A DNA stretch of 64,000 nucleotides. Origin: Kalaharituber pfeilii (Eukaryota; Ascomycota; Pezizomycetes; Pezizales; Pezizaceae). The stretch covers positions 558,001 to 622,000 of the forward strand of contig WHUZ01000002.1 of NCBI GenBank assembly GCA_015179045.1. The letters are read 5' to 3'. The notes beneath the pieces were generated by a model. It had not been told where the DNA came from. It did not search any database and saw only the letters and a list, made by a program, of their open reading frames with translations. How positions within the stretch are numbered: position 1 is the first letter of the stretch; each line of letters starts with the position of its first letter. The position numbers and the translations under genes are program-made. Of this stretch, positions 22,755 through 33,550 are shown one piece after another.

Positions 22755-23925
22755 ATGGAGCAGCACCAAATTGCACTGTCATACAAGAATTGGGGCACCG
22801 AGAAGACAACGCCGCCCCTTTCTGAGAGACAGGCCCTTGCTAAGATCCATCAGGCCTTGATCACCAGCCGTGCTGCCTGCAATTCAAAGCAAGGGTGGCT
22901 GGAAGCTGGAGCAGCAGCCAACGATCAGAGTTTTGCTTCAAACAACGGAATTACCAACAATCATTCCAACAGCTGTATTGCTGTGATGAACTTCGATCCA
23001 AACAATCAAAGTGTTCCTCAGAGCACTGCTACTAGTGATTCCAGCATATTACGGATCCATCAACGCGATTATCTTTGTCTTATCCAAGACACCCTAAACA
23101 ACCTAATGGGTCCACGAATTCTTCTCGCATTGGATCCGGTGAATGGAGCGGACACATATCGTCAAAGAGAGCCAGAAGGCCCGCCTCCATTTCAACACCC
23201 TCCACTTCCAAGCCCAAAGGATCTCTACAGTTACCTGAACCAAATGTTGTCATGTTATCCAATCTGTCAGGAAATATTTATGCACCTGGGAACACGAGAT
23301 GTGTTTAATTTAATGCTTTCAAGCAAGGCAATGTACGAAATACTGGGTAGCGATAAGGCGTTGAAAAGGTTGATTGCAGAGCATCTGGTCGAACAAAGGT
23401 CACCACCGAAATTTGGGGTCAAGTGTGATTGGTGTAGCCAGAAAGGGTGTGAGTGTGCAAAGTGCAAGCTATGGGAACATACCGATTATGTGAGTCTAAT
23501 TCTTGTAGACTTGTTGACGTATGCAGCGTCGGCTAATCATGAAACATCAACAGTCTGTACTGGCAAAACGTCCGCGAGTTCATATTCCACAACACCGACT
23601 TGCAACACTTTGCCCGGATTGTTCTCTGAAACTTCCGGCGTTCTCATTCCATGGACGCTGTCTTTGCAACACTTTAAATGCCCGACCGCTATGTAATGGT
23701 TGCAGGGAAGATGAACAATATTCATTGTGGAAGGCAGGGCTCAAATTTGAACACATGTTTGAGAAGCCAATACCATGTGAAGTTTTGCAGCCACAGAAAT
23801 GTGATGGGATTGATCAAACTGGGTGCGGGAAAGTGGTCCACGAAGAGGACTTGAGGACCAGAAGAAGTGTTCGATGTTGCATCTGGTGCGGGTTGGTTGC
23901 TGTTGAGAAAGTAAACAAAAGTTAG
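22755..23925 (+). CDS. F-box-like, cysteine-rich protein of unknown target
   Basis: Exons 22755-23489 and 23554-23925 give 368 residues. The first 150 residues are low-complexity (Asn, Ser, Gln). At about residues 165-215 there is an F-box-like stretch, CYPICQEIFMHLGTRDVFNL then MLSSKAMYEIL, the helix pattern used to dock on Skp1. Two cysteine clusters follow. The first (CDWCSQKGCECAKC) comes before the intron. After it are CPDC, CLCNTLNARPLCNGC, CDGIDQTGCGKVV and CCIWCGL, which would bind zinc. A substrate-adaptor role in an SCF ubiquitin ligase is an inference from the F-box only. The 64 nt intron (GTGAGT...CAACAG) restores the cysteine-rich frame; reading through it gives serine-rich junk. 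The upstream region is AT-rich repeat-like sequence. Confidence 0.72.
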
Positions 23926-26282
23926 CACATGGGAAGAGGTGGGATACTTGTTTGACTACACAGCATGTTTTGCTCCGGCGTTAGCTTATTGAGTGCTTAC
24001 TTTTGAGGATTATTTCCTGTGTTTGTTTGTGCTATTCTGTTTGACCGGATACTAGGGAATCTTGCATAGGGGTGATATATGTGGTGCATAAATAAAAGCA
24101 TGAACTTGAGGCTACTCCTTGTGTATGAATTTTACAACATAGTTCATTGCCAGTCCTCTTAATCTAACAATACTATTAAAATTAGATAATTCTTCGCGTA
24201 TGCAGCCTCCAGCTGTGGAAACAGGGTCGATCAGGTCATAAGCTCGCAGTCGTGAGACGTATTTGTTTATATTCTTTGGCTTCATGCGGTCAGCGGATTA
24301 ACATTTTACTTACCATCACTCCTCTCCAGTACACCATTCCGTCAACCATAGAATGACGGCGTATACAAAACTCACCACTAGTGTACAGATTATGTACCTA
24401 ACTTGGTGCAGTCTGGTAAGGGAAATAAATATGAAGAGAACATTAGGGAGTCTAGAGCCTATATATATACACCTGCAGAGGGAGTAAATGGCAACTTAGG
24501 TCTTATCCCTCGAAGCTTCAAGTAACGCATGAAGTAGAACATCATGCGCAGACAATCTTTATGCAATCGAACATGTAAGTCACTTGCTGGACTACTCCTA
24601 TGGGTACCAAATAATCTGCTTAAGACTTACCTGAAAAGGATACTTGGCATTGTTGCGACTACCGTTTTTGGGCATGCGCTGTTTTGCAAGGTAATGTAAA
24701 ATGTTATGTTATTGGATAGTCTCGTGTATACACGCATCATACTTTATCTGATTGGGTGCTGGAGCGATCTTCTTCGCGCATTTGTATCACTCTTGATCTG
24801 GTGTTACAACGTATATGTGTCACTTAATCATGGCGCCTTCTCTCATTTTGCTGTGATGTTGCGTGTGAATACGATAGAGATGCCTGACCGTATGGATTTG
24901 GTTCGGGAAACCAAAGTCAGGAAAATTTCTGAGGTGCATGTGGGACGAGTCGCTACATATTGGTATGCATGTGAGTACAGCGGATGAGTACATGGTTCAA
25001 AGCAAAGTACAGAAGGAGCTGGCTGAGAATAGCCAATGTGGAGAATACAGGTATGGTTGAGGGCATAACGAGGAATGGTTCATGTGGGTGGAGGTGAAGA
25101 TTGGGAGGTTATATATAAGGACTGTAGCAGTGACATTATAGGAGGCTCGGGGGGGTCGTCTTGAACTTCTCTGGAGAAGTGGGTCGCCTGAGTACTTCTA
25201 TATAGCCAGTGATCCGCCGAGTTGGGTGCGAGAATACCACCGAGTAGCGGACGGTACTCTGCCCGATATGGGAGAATAAGAGCGTAAGGAAGGCTTAGGA
25301 GGAAAGCTTTACGATGGCTCCGGGGCTACTTGTAATCGCAATTGATTGGCAGTTTGTCAGCATCCTGTTCATATGGGGCAGGCTTCCTACAACGAGGCTG
25401 CTAGATATGGGCTAAGCTTAGTCACTGCGGATATAGATCTAACCAACATTCAGATGCTTGGGGGAATTATGTCTCAGCAATGAATATGAGTAGCAACTCA
25501 ACTGCGGAGACTTACTTGACATGTTCTAATTCACAACGTGAGTATGTGTCTCATTAAGGTGTGCACACATCCTCCAAAAGCCCTTAAGCTTAAAGCTCGA
25601 CATAACTAGTAGATGCTGGATGGAGTAGAGATTGATATACATACTACTAGTGTCTATGCAACTTACAGAAAATAGGTTGCGATTGTTGGGCTCTGTGTGG
25701 GAGCAAGTTGCAGTTGATGGAGTTGGGAATGGTTATCCTTGGTGAGAGAGCAGTGCAGTGTCATGAGGGGCCGGTTGCCTTGAGTGGGGTGTATGTGGTT
25801 CGAGACTGCTTGACAGCGCTAGCATTCTGCAAACGCCTAAATTTTACTGGCCATATGCATATGCTGCTTGCTGGTTTGGTCTTGGTATATGCATATTACA
25901 TACACAACTAACCGGACTTATACTAGTAGGCTGTATTGCGTGCGTCCTTCTAGCTTGATTACTGTTCGGTACGATACTTAGTCTGTATGAAGTATGTAAG
26001 TAATTGTCATGATGCATGGCGCGTGCATAACTGCTTACCACTGTCGATACCACTATTATGATATTCCCAAATTGTCCGGGATAAGCTATAGCTATACTTA
26101 GTCTAGTCCAGATGGGAAGGGGAGCTTCGTCTCGTGGGGAGGCATCTTTAAGCCATCGTAAATCCGGTTTTCACAGTTGTTGCAGCGGCTAACAAATCAA
26201 TTATCTTCTAGATCTAGGAGGCCCCTAACACTTACTGTCGGTTGACACTGCAAACTTCAACACATTAATTCAAAGTACCTAC
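23926..26282. other. Long gene-poor spacer before MSRA
   Basis: This is over 2.3 kb with only short, family-less ORFs (for example 24706-24987 plus and 25708-25911 plus). I saw no terminal repeats or RNA genes. Confidence 0.45.
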
Positions 26283-27164
26283 ATGCCGCGCATCCCCACA
26301 TATCTCAAGCGTGCATTCAGGCCCATTACGACTCTACTCATGGGCTCCTCTGTGTCGCAGAGTTCTGCCGTCGCTGCGCCAATCGGAAGTAGCCTACCCA
26401 ACCCGCCACCCGCAAGCGCAAAGCATGCCTACTTCGCAGCTGGCTGTTTCTGGGGCACCGAGTCTGCCTTTCGCCGGCGGTTTCCTTTGACATCATCCAA
26501 CAGCGGGCTTATCGACACTCGTGTGGGGTATATAGGCGGAGCTACGGCGTCGCCTACATACCTCACCGTGGGTAGCGGGACCACAGGCCATGCAGAGGCG
26601 CTGGAGGTGCTCTACGACCCAGAGAAGCTAAAGTACGAGGAGCTGGTGGAGTTTTTTTCCCGCATGCATGACCCGTGCGATGCTGGCGGGCAGGGACCGG
26701 ACAGAGGGAGCCAGTATCGGAGTGCCATATTCGTGGAGGACGAGCGGGAGGAGAAGGTTGCGAATGAGGTGAAGAAGAGAGTGCAGGAGAGGTGGTTTGC
26801 AAATAAGACGGTGGTTACGGAGATAGGTAGGAGAGGGCCGTGGTGGAATGCGGAGGAGTATCATCAGCTGTATCTGGATAAGGTGTGTTTGTCCATTGGT
26901 GCTTTTGCACAGGTCTTGGAAGTGCAGAAGCAGGGTAATATGGTGCTAACGTGGGGAACATTTCGTTCGCAGAATCCGAATGGTTATGAATGTGAGAATA
27001 TTGCCTTGCATCCATTATTCTGCCTGATATTATCAATATACCCCTTACGCCATAGAAATACCTTAAATGCAATCCAAGCAAACGGGTTGGCCAGTGGCTT
27101 GATTGCGCATCTATGCGAGTCATCCTCAAAGATCGGTCTTACCTGCTGTTGCCAGTTCCCGTAG
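26283..27164 (+). CDS. MSRA: Peptide-methionine (S)-S-oxide reductase MsrA
   Basis: Exons 26283-26882 and 26973-27164 give about 263 residues. MsrA repairs the S form of methionine sulfoxide. The catalytic GCFWG is at residues 54-58 with the reactive Cys55, followed by family motifs: DTRVGYIGGATASPTYLTVG, TTGHAEALEVLYDP, FFSRMHDPCDAGGQGPDRGS and QYRSAIF. After the 90 nt intron (GTGTGT...CTAAC...CGCAG) the frame resumes with NPNGYEC, the usual C-terminal motif. The N-terminus is Arg-rich and could be a mitochondrial leader, with Met20 as a possible cytosolic start. What follows NPNGYEC is unusual: about 55 residues with no MsrA-like end. A further intron starting at GTGAGA near 26994 would give a shorter end, so the last part of the model is doubtful. 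Confidence 0.88.
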   Translation: MPRIPTYLKRAFRPITTLLMGSSVSQSSAVAAPIGSSLPNPPPASAKHAYFAAGCFWGTESAFRRRFPLTSSNSGLIDTRVGYIGGATASPTYLTVGSGTTGHAEALEVLYDPEKLKYEELVEFFSRMHDPCDAGGQGPDRGSQYRSAIFVEDEREEKVANEVKKRVQERWFANKTVVTEIGRRGPWWNAEEYHQLYLDKVCLSIGAFAQVLEVQKQGNMVLTWGTFRSQNPNGYECENIALHPLFCLILSIYPLRHRNTLNAIQANGLASGLIAHLCESSSKIGLTCCCQFP

Positions 27165-28344
27165 CTTATACCCCTACCTGTCCCCGTGTCTCACTATATC
27201 CTCATGCGCCTCTCCTCTCCCCTCACCAACTCCCTGGAATTCCTTACATGGCAGTGTTCTCGAATTGCTGACATGACTCAAACCGCTAGGCCCTTCCCAC
27301 TTTGTCCGAAACTATCCCACCGTATTAGATACACCTATTAAGGCATAAGGAGGAGTAGATTAATCCTAGAACCGGTGCGGGAGATAACTAGTGCGTAGAG
27401 CTAAGTTAGGGTATGTGGGTGAGGGGGAGGGGAGAGGGGGAGAGGGGGGCGGGGACAGACACGGTATGATGGGAAGTAAGTGTGGGCATCGTTCGGGGGC
27501 ATTTTATAGGGCCTCTATTATGCTTATGCTATACATCAGCGCGCTTGTTTGCTTGGCTTATGAAAACTCTAGGCTGGTGGAGGGCAGTCGAGAGCTTGAG
27601 AAAGATGTTAGGGTGTAAAGAATTGCGTTTATGTGTGTTTTCTGTGATGTTCCTATGCCATGTTGTTAGTAAAAGTAAGTTGTGAAATTTTCTTGTGCTA
27701 TATTGGAGTTGCGGCCTACTTGTAGGTTACTTTGATAGTAATGGAAGGGGTCTATGCTGATAGGTATGAAGTTTTCAGTCGTGTCGTTGATAGATCACAT
27801 TCCGCTGCTGTGGTTAAATGTATTTTCATTAAGATTTGTCATTTGAATTTCCTGAAACCCTCCATTAGAGAGGTTTTATAAACCCCGAACTTTTTTCAGG
27901 GTTTGGGAAAAAAAATACGTTGCCTTAGCAACAACGTGTATATTTATACCAAGTCCTGAAAATTTCCCTTCCGAAATCCGGAAAACTGACCCTTAAGACT
28001 GTAAAATTCCCACAACACTCAATTCTAAAAATATTTACATCCAATAAACACAAAAAATGAGCCAAAGCACTCCTCTATCTACTCAAGAAAATCTATCCTT
28101 GTACGACGTTGTGGGCACCCTCCACGGAATTCTCAATCTCCAGTTGTCAATTCAGCGACTAGTTCACCACAACCTACTGTAGAGTACTCGTACATCACAA
28201 CGTTTGTAGTGTATCCAGTAGTTAATTTATTCCTGAGTTTTCAGGCTAACTTACAAATCCTGACGCACTCTCAGGGTTTAAGCATGATTACTAATGCAAA
28301 TTTTAGGGTTTGTATAAACCCTGTCTCATACATGCATAATGGTA
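27165..28344. other. Gene-poor region with imperfect GGTTTATA inverted repeats
   Basis: No gene is supported. Near 27870-27910 and again at 28290-28325 the sequence contains related palindromic blocks (AGGTTTTATAAACCCC and AGGGTTTGTATAAACCCT). They could be the degenerate ends of a 450 bp element. Confidence 0.4.
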
Positions 28345-29138
28345 CTCGCTCGTTCAAAAGTATTGGAACGGCATAAACTATGTAATACTTGCATATTGCA
28401 TAATCAAGATTACTTCCTGTTCACTCCTACTCTCTGCATACTTTACGCACCACTACACAGCACTGTACAAATGATTCAGTGATGCAGTATTATGTGAAGA
28501 ATATCTATACATGTTAATTATTGTCATCCTTAGCTCTAATAAAGTGAGCCATAATCCCAGAAAGAGTAGAGATGTGCCAATTGATCTCATCCACAGTACT
28601 CTTATTCCACAACCAACCCACTCCATGCCACTGGTTGTCATGATTTTTTTCTGTGCACCTCAACATTCTTTTCTTTATGAGGCCAGATTTTTCTTAATAG
28701 GATTAAAGCACAGCTTGAACAGAAATCAGAACTCTTATTGGCAGCTCCTGCAATTGCATGCTGTATCGAGTATATCAAAGCGCGTAGTTTTAGGTACATC
28801 TAGTATACTGGTAGAGATAGCCTTTTAGGGTACATTAGCGTATGGCAAGCTAAGTATTGCAGCTCTTCTTCTTGGTGACCTCCGGACCTACATATGTTTA
28901 GTAACTGCGGAGCTACTTTAATATTTTTACTTACCTTGCATTTGGTGCAACTAGCAGGTATTCAATAGCAGAGGCAGACAGTGAAAGACTATGATGTAGA
29001 TATTGTCAGAAGATAATTAATGCAGGCATGGGTTATAGCCTTCAACTGAGATTTACACTTTATAGCAATATGAGCTGCATACATACATGATTTTTTTATG
29101 TATTAGTCAGCCATTCTAATACTTTTTGAACGAGCGAG
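28345..29138. mobile_element. Decayed Tc1/mariner-like element, 794 bp
   Basis: The left end CTCGCTCGTTCAAAAGTATT (continuing GGAACGG) and the complement of the right end CTCGCTCGTTCAAAAAGTAT (continuing TAGAATGG) match over 27-28 bp, with one indel and two transitions. TA lies on both sides (28343-28344 and 29139-29140). The interior has no intact transposase; short ORFs there are broken by stops. TA duplication plus this end length fits the Tc1/mariner group. Confidence 0.8.
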
Positions 29139-29140
29139 TA

Positions 29141-29680
29141 CAGTGCAAGTCTTCGAGACTATGCAGTATAAGGAAAAGCGTTTTACCAAGCCTTGGAGTC
29201 ATGATATGCATCCAAAGAGGACCCCCCTGAGAAAACACAACAACTCAACAAAAAGTACTCCTTTTTGAATTCTGAGAGAGGATTTAGATTCTGTGATACC
29301 CATTCATGTGCTCTAATATTTTCTGCAATTCTTTAGCTACTTTATTGATTTTTTAGTGGTTTTTCGAACAGTACTAAAAAAAAAGAGATGCAAGTGGGAT
29401 CCGCTCTGATGCACGTCTTGCTTTTCCTTATACTGCATAATCCCGAAGACTTTTGCCTACTGTCAGGGCGGCATGGCGCATATGGCGCATAGTAGTGTCA
29501 GGACTGCATATGGCGCATAGCAGTGACAGAAGCTTCTGGCGTGCGAGCTGGCAGAAGCCTCTGGTGTGCGAGCCACAGTATTTAAAGCCTTAGATTAGAC
29601 TCGAGGCGAGGGAAGATCATCATCATGAATAGGCTTGAACGGCTTCGTCCTCTGGACTCTGTCCTTACACCTACGCACTG
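29141..29680. mobile_element. CAGTGC-ended MITE, split by a solo LTR
   Basis: The left end CAGTGCAAGTCTTCGAGACT (then ATGCAGTATAAGGAAAAG) is mirrored at the right side by CTTTTCCTTATACTGCATAA, TCCCGAAGACTTTTGCCTAC and, after the inserted LTR, GCACTG at 29675-29680. TA flanks both ends (29139-29140, shared with the neighbouring element, and 29681-29682). Removing the 214 bp insertion leaves about 326 bp. Only the combined element has matching ends, which supports the nesting order. Confidence 0.78.
29461..29669. mobile_element. Solo LTR of a retrotransposon, 209 bp
   Basis: It starts TGTCAGGGCGGC and ends TCTGTCCTTACA, so it has the TG...CA ends of LTRs. A perfect 5 bp target duplication CCTAC lies at 29456-29460 and 29670-29674. 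Inside there is a TATA-like 'agtatttaaagcc' and a tandem 'tggcgcata' motif. No internal retrotransposon genes are present, so it is what remains after LTR-LTR recombination. Confidence 0.88.
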
Positions 29681-29684
29681 TACT

Positions 29685-29964
29685 TAACCAAGCCTTCGAG
29701 TCGCGAGCCATGCATCCGAGAGGACCCCTTTGCAAAAACGTAACTCAACCAGAAGTACTCCTTTTTTAATTATGATGAAGCATTTAGACTCTCTGGTGTC
29801 CATTCATGTGGTGTACACTAATTATTTGTTTTTAGTTTCCAGCTACTTTATTGATTTCTTTAAGTGATTTTTCGAAAGTACTGAAAAGTGGTGCAAAGAG
29901 GGTCTGCTCAGATGCGTTTCGCTTTTCCTCATACCGCACATTCCCGAAGACTTTCTGCTAGGCA
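29685..29964. repeat. Truncated second copy of the CAGTGC MITE
   Basis: From 'accaagccttcgagtc' to 'cccgaagactttctgctagg' plus GCACTG, this stretch follows the interior and right end of the preceding MITE (29175-29460) at roughly three quarters identity. The left end is missing, so it begins directly after the first copy. Confidence 0.75.
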
Positions 29965-30818
29965 CTGCATATGCACAAGCGGCACAACTCAAAAAATTTG
30001 CACGCTGCCCCCAAGTTGCCATCGCCATCCCTGTTCTCATACCCAGTATAAGGTTATAGTGAATAGGCAACTCCTGGGTAGCGCAGCAGTGGGGATGCCA
30101 CCCTTCCTATTACAGAGATTCCTCGCCAGTTTAGGAAGCCACTGCCTCATTGGGTCTAGCTTCTCACTCCTCCCGCCCTCAACATGCGCACCGCTTCACA
30201 GGAAGGGCGGCGCGCTACCGCGCCGCCGGACTCTTACCCACGAGGGAAAGAAATACGTATCTGTTTTCGTCTTGTCGTGGAAAACGGTGGCACCAGGTGA
30301 CTTCTTACTATATAGTGTGGTTGTTCAGCGTCGGAGATGCAACTCAAGATGTGATATATGAATGTTACGTTAGGAAGAATGCATTGTTGCTGTAGTAACT
30401 GCGGCTGGCGTAACTTGCATGCCCAGTGCGGCCAGATATCTTGGAACAATCCATTTTCTCACCTACTCTATATTTACTACCACAGCCTCGATTGAAATTC
30501 TGAAAAAACAATTTAGCTTAATCGATTATATCAATGATGCAAAAGTGCGGGGTGTCTACTGAATCGTGTGGCTGAGATATCCAATATGCACCCAAGCAGA
30601 AGATCTAAAAGTCTATTATGAATGAGTGCATGTCATCGCAATAGACATCGTATCTGCCAAGATGCAAAGGGTTGCCGCCCATGAATAATGTTGCTTATGA
30701 TTCTACGTTAACAGGAATAGGGCTTCCCTTAATAAGAATACAGTACTTCCTAGCATGTGGAGGAAGTTTGCTTTTGTAATTAACCCGTTCTGGATGAGTC
30801 CACCTAGAGCATCGTCAT
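29965..30818. other. Intergenic; contains a GC-rich hairpin
   Basis: No gene is supported. A perfect 9 bp stem GGCGGCGCG / CGCGCCGCC with a CTAC loop occurs at 30206-30227. ORFs around it are not protein-like. Confidence 0.45.
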
Positions 30819-31556
30819 CTAGCGTAGTTGCATCGTAGAAATGTGCTCTACGTTGCGGAGTTTGATGCCATGGTGCATAATAGAAAATGAACCGAAGCGA
30901 AGCATAGGTAAATGATGTATCATAGAAACCCCCATATAGACCCTGTCGCATGTGTCATGCGGACCTTCCTCAAAAGCAGTTATTATCATACTTCTTTAAA
31001 GAAATGAAAAAATAGTCTTACGATTGTGATAGCTGCCGACTGATTCTCTCTCCTCCATTCGTCGAATTTGTTCTTGAATTTTATGGTGCTGGTTAGCTAT
31101 GGCATGTTCTGTCTTTTGTGGTTGCGTCGTCCGGCTTCGTGGCTGCAGTTCTACGCCCATTGTTGGCTGTTCGATGTATGTCATTGATGGTCTCAGAACC
31201 AGTTGAGCTGTCTAACGCTTCCCCAATCTAACCTCTTCGCCTCGATCCTCAGAATAAATTTCTCCTTGGTCAAAAGAGATGAAGTCCATGACGACAAACT
31301 CCTTCATCCCTTCTGTCTCCTCATCATCAACTGATACAATCTCCTTTTCCCAGTTCAGCGTTATATTACTGCGTTTGCTCTTGCGCTTTGGTGGATGGAG
31401 GGAGTGCGATTTATGATTGCGAGGTGGTGGAGTGCCGCGGGAGCGAGACGGCCTGGTTACAGGACTACGAGACTGCTGGGGTCGAATCTTGCACAAGCAC
31501 TGTGTTGGAGAAATTGTTAATCTAGCCCCTCGTTCATGCATGAGGCGTTCGCCCAT
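30819..31556 (-). CDS. Weak hypothetical gene model, basic Ser/Arg/Pro-rich protein
   Basis: Suggested minus-strand exons are 31556-31233, 31166-31022 and 30964-30819, about 204 residues. The first exon has an Arg/Ser/Pro-rich stretch (SRSPVTRPSRSRGTPPPRN) followed by a basic patch KRKSKRSN and an acidic segment VSVDDEETEGMKEFVVMDF. The second is helix-prone: HAIANQHHKIQEQIRRMEER. The GTTAGA...GAACAG and GTAAGA donor/acceptor pairs keep frame. The last exon is doubtful: another frame in the same place is open for 82 codons. I recognise no domain. The composition would suit a nuclear protein, but no function should be read into that. Confidence 0.3.
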
Positions 31557-32412
31557 CGGAGGAATGGTTATGCCGTCAGCTGGTTTGTGAGTGCGGCGGA
31601 GGTTTGTGAGTGCGGCGGAGGCATGGTTGGACCGATGGGGAAAAATAGTAGGGAGGAACTTTCAGCCGATGAACGGGTATATGTATGGGTTGGTTTTCAT
31701 TTGTTTTTTTTAAATCATCATCGAGATCAATGCGAATGAATTGTTATTGAATGCAGTGCTTTTCTGCAACGTGAATTTTATCGACGTGCATCACCTTCCT
31801 CCTCAAACCCAGACTACCTCGTTATTCAAGAGCGTGTCGATTCTGCTTGCGATAGACGCTATATGGTAGAACTGGCTCAACTGACAAGTGCTACAAGCCC
31901 GGGCATCTAGTAAAGTCATTGTATTTGGTTCGCAAAGAATGCATCAGCTGGGAAGGCATTTGATTTTGAATTTCGTTTGCATTTGATAGGTATATATGGA
32001 GCGTAGGAATTGTAATTGTAACCTTATACCTGGATATCTTCTGTTTCCTCTAGTACAAATAATATCTTTTTCGTTTTGGGCATATCGCTGGCACTGGTAT
32101 TTATATTTGAGGTGTCGGCCCTTTGTTGCTTCATGTCACATATACCTGGCGCACAGACTTTTTTTTTTTTCCTTCTTATGTATTTCAATTCATTAATATG
32201 GATCTTTTAACGAGTAGCATTAATACAGTCCTTTCCAACTTTCTTAGAGAATGTGCGCCAAAAATATGCAGCGTTTCTTACAATCGCAGGTTTAGAAGAC
32301 ACGTTAATGAAGACCAAATTGCCCAGCCTCGAACCATAATTCCGACATTCAATATGCATATTATAAGTGAGCCAAATTCAAAATGCAGCCTGAACACGAA
32401 GTTGAAGAAAGA
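31557..32412. other. Intergenic, upstream of the hypothetical gene and downstream of DAL3
   Basis: No gene is supported. A short tandem duplication ('gtttgtgagtgcggcgga', two copies) occurs near 31585-31620, and a T-run at 32158-32170. Confidence 0.5.
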
Positions 32413-33155
32413 TTATATTTTTGCTTTTTCAATTCCATTCCCCCACAATTCCCCCTCCCCTGTCCCAATAATGCCTGAAATCTCCACATCGACTCCTTGC
32501 CCACCAATGTTCACTTCCTGACAGTCCTCCTGAGATACCCCATTCTCATGCACCAAGACTACAAACTCAATTGGCTTGTCCCCGAGCACGACCATCGGCC
32601 CATGCCACGTCCCGGCGCCGTACGTTACTCCTTGATTGCCATAGGTAATGAAAGCTTTGAGATTTCGAAGGTCGGGAGGGTTACCCGGGGCATCCAAAGA
32701 GGGTGCGACGACCACTAGAAAACGTGGGGGACTGGGCAGAGCGCGGCTTGGAGGGGGGATGCCAAGAGGGATGAAAGATTGGGTGGTGTAAGGGTGCCGC
32801 TCGAGGATTTGAACTTTGAAAATGCCGGATGTCGAGCCGTTTCCTAGGGTAGCGTCGGAATGTGGAGCGCCGGCGCCGCTAATTGTGGAGGTGGAGGAGA
32901 AGGATAGAGGAGCGAGTTTTCGGGGCTGGCAGACGAAGAGGTTGACATTTACGGAGGCGTGGGGGAGGTGAGTGGGTAGTTATTTGTGAAGGGGGTGATA
33001 CGGGTGTGTTTCTGGGCGGTACCTTGGTTGACCAAGACAGCGCCGGAGGTGCCGGGGTTGGAGATGACGGTGCCGAAGGGGGAGAAGGCAGATGGGGTCA
33101 GGGGGACTGCGCGCACAGTGGAGGAACGGGGCGGGTCGATTGTTGAGAGGGGCAT
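32413..33155 (-). CDS. DAL3: Ureidoglycolate lyase, frameshifted in this sequence
   Basis: This is the purine-degradation enzyme that splits ureidoglycolate into glyoxylate and urea (AllA/DAL3 family). The N-terminal part, from an ATG at 33155, reads VRAVPLTPSAFSPFGTVISN and NQGTAQKHTRITPFTNNYPL. It then runs into a stop. One base earlier or later the family sequence continues: HASVNVNLFVCQPRKLAPLS, VQILERHPYTTQSFIPLG, FLVVVAP, FITYGNQGVTYGAGTWHGPM and VLVHENGVSQEDCQEVNI, ending at 32413. The two halves meet at a run of five G at 32961-32965 (C on the coding strand), where one extra base would restore a continuous protein of about 247 residues. No plausible intron explains it. Either the gene is inactive or the homopolymer was miscounted. 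No intron is seen. Confidence 0.85.
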
Positions 33156-33550
33156 TGCGGGCGGAGATTCGGGGAGAAATTGTGGATGGAATGAGCGACT
33201 TTGGTCGCTGCTGGAAGTTGTACGGGGATAGCTTTGATGTAATTCTCACATGCGCAGTGGCTTACACACTAGTAACGGTTATGCAACGCAAAGGTAAAAC
33301 TATCTTATTTCGGTAAGTGTTTCCGCTTCTTGGCGGTAAAATGTGTGGATGGGCGAGGTGCCTTGGCGATATACTTGTTACTAAGCAAACATTTCTAACT
33401 TCCTTTTTCGGTTCCATTTTCCCTATAAAGCAATGTAAAGAACGAACAGATTCTGAGGGAATGCATGCATACTTCTCTACATACCGCTTGCGCTCAAAGT
33501 AAATACAAACTTACCTCCATAGAAAACGCTCTCCGCAAGGAGCCACCCAA
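33156..33550. other. Intergenic upstream of DAL3
   Basis: This is the upstream flank of DAL3. The G-rich plus-strand ORFs at 33092-33316 are shadows of the neighbouring gene. Nothing else is seen. Confidence 0.55.
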
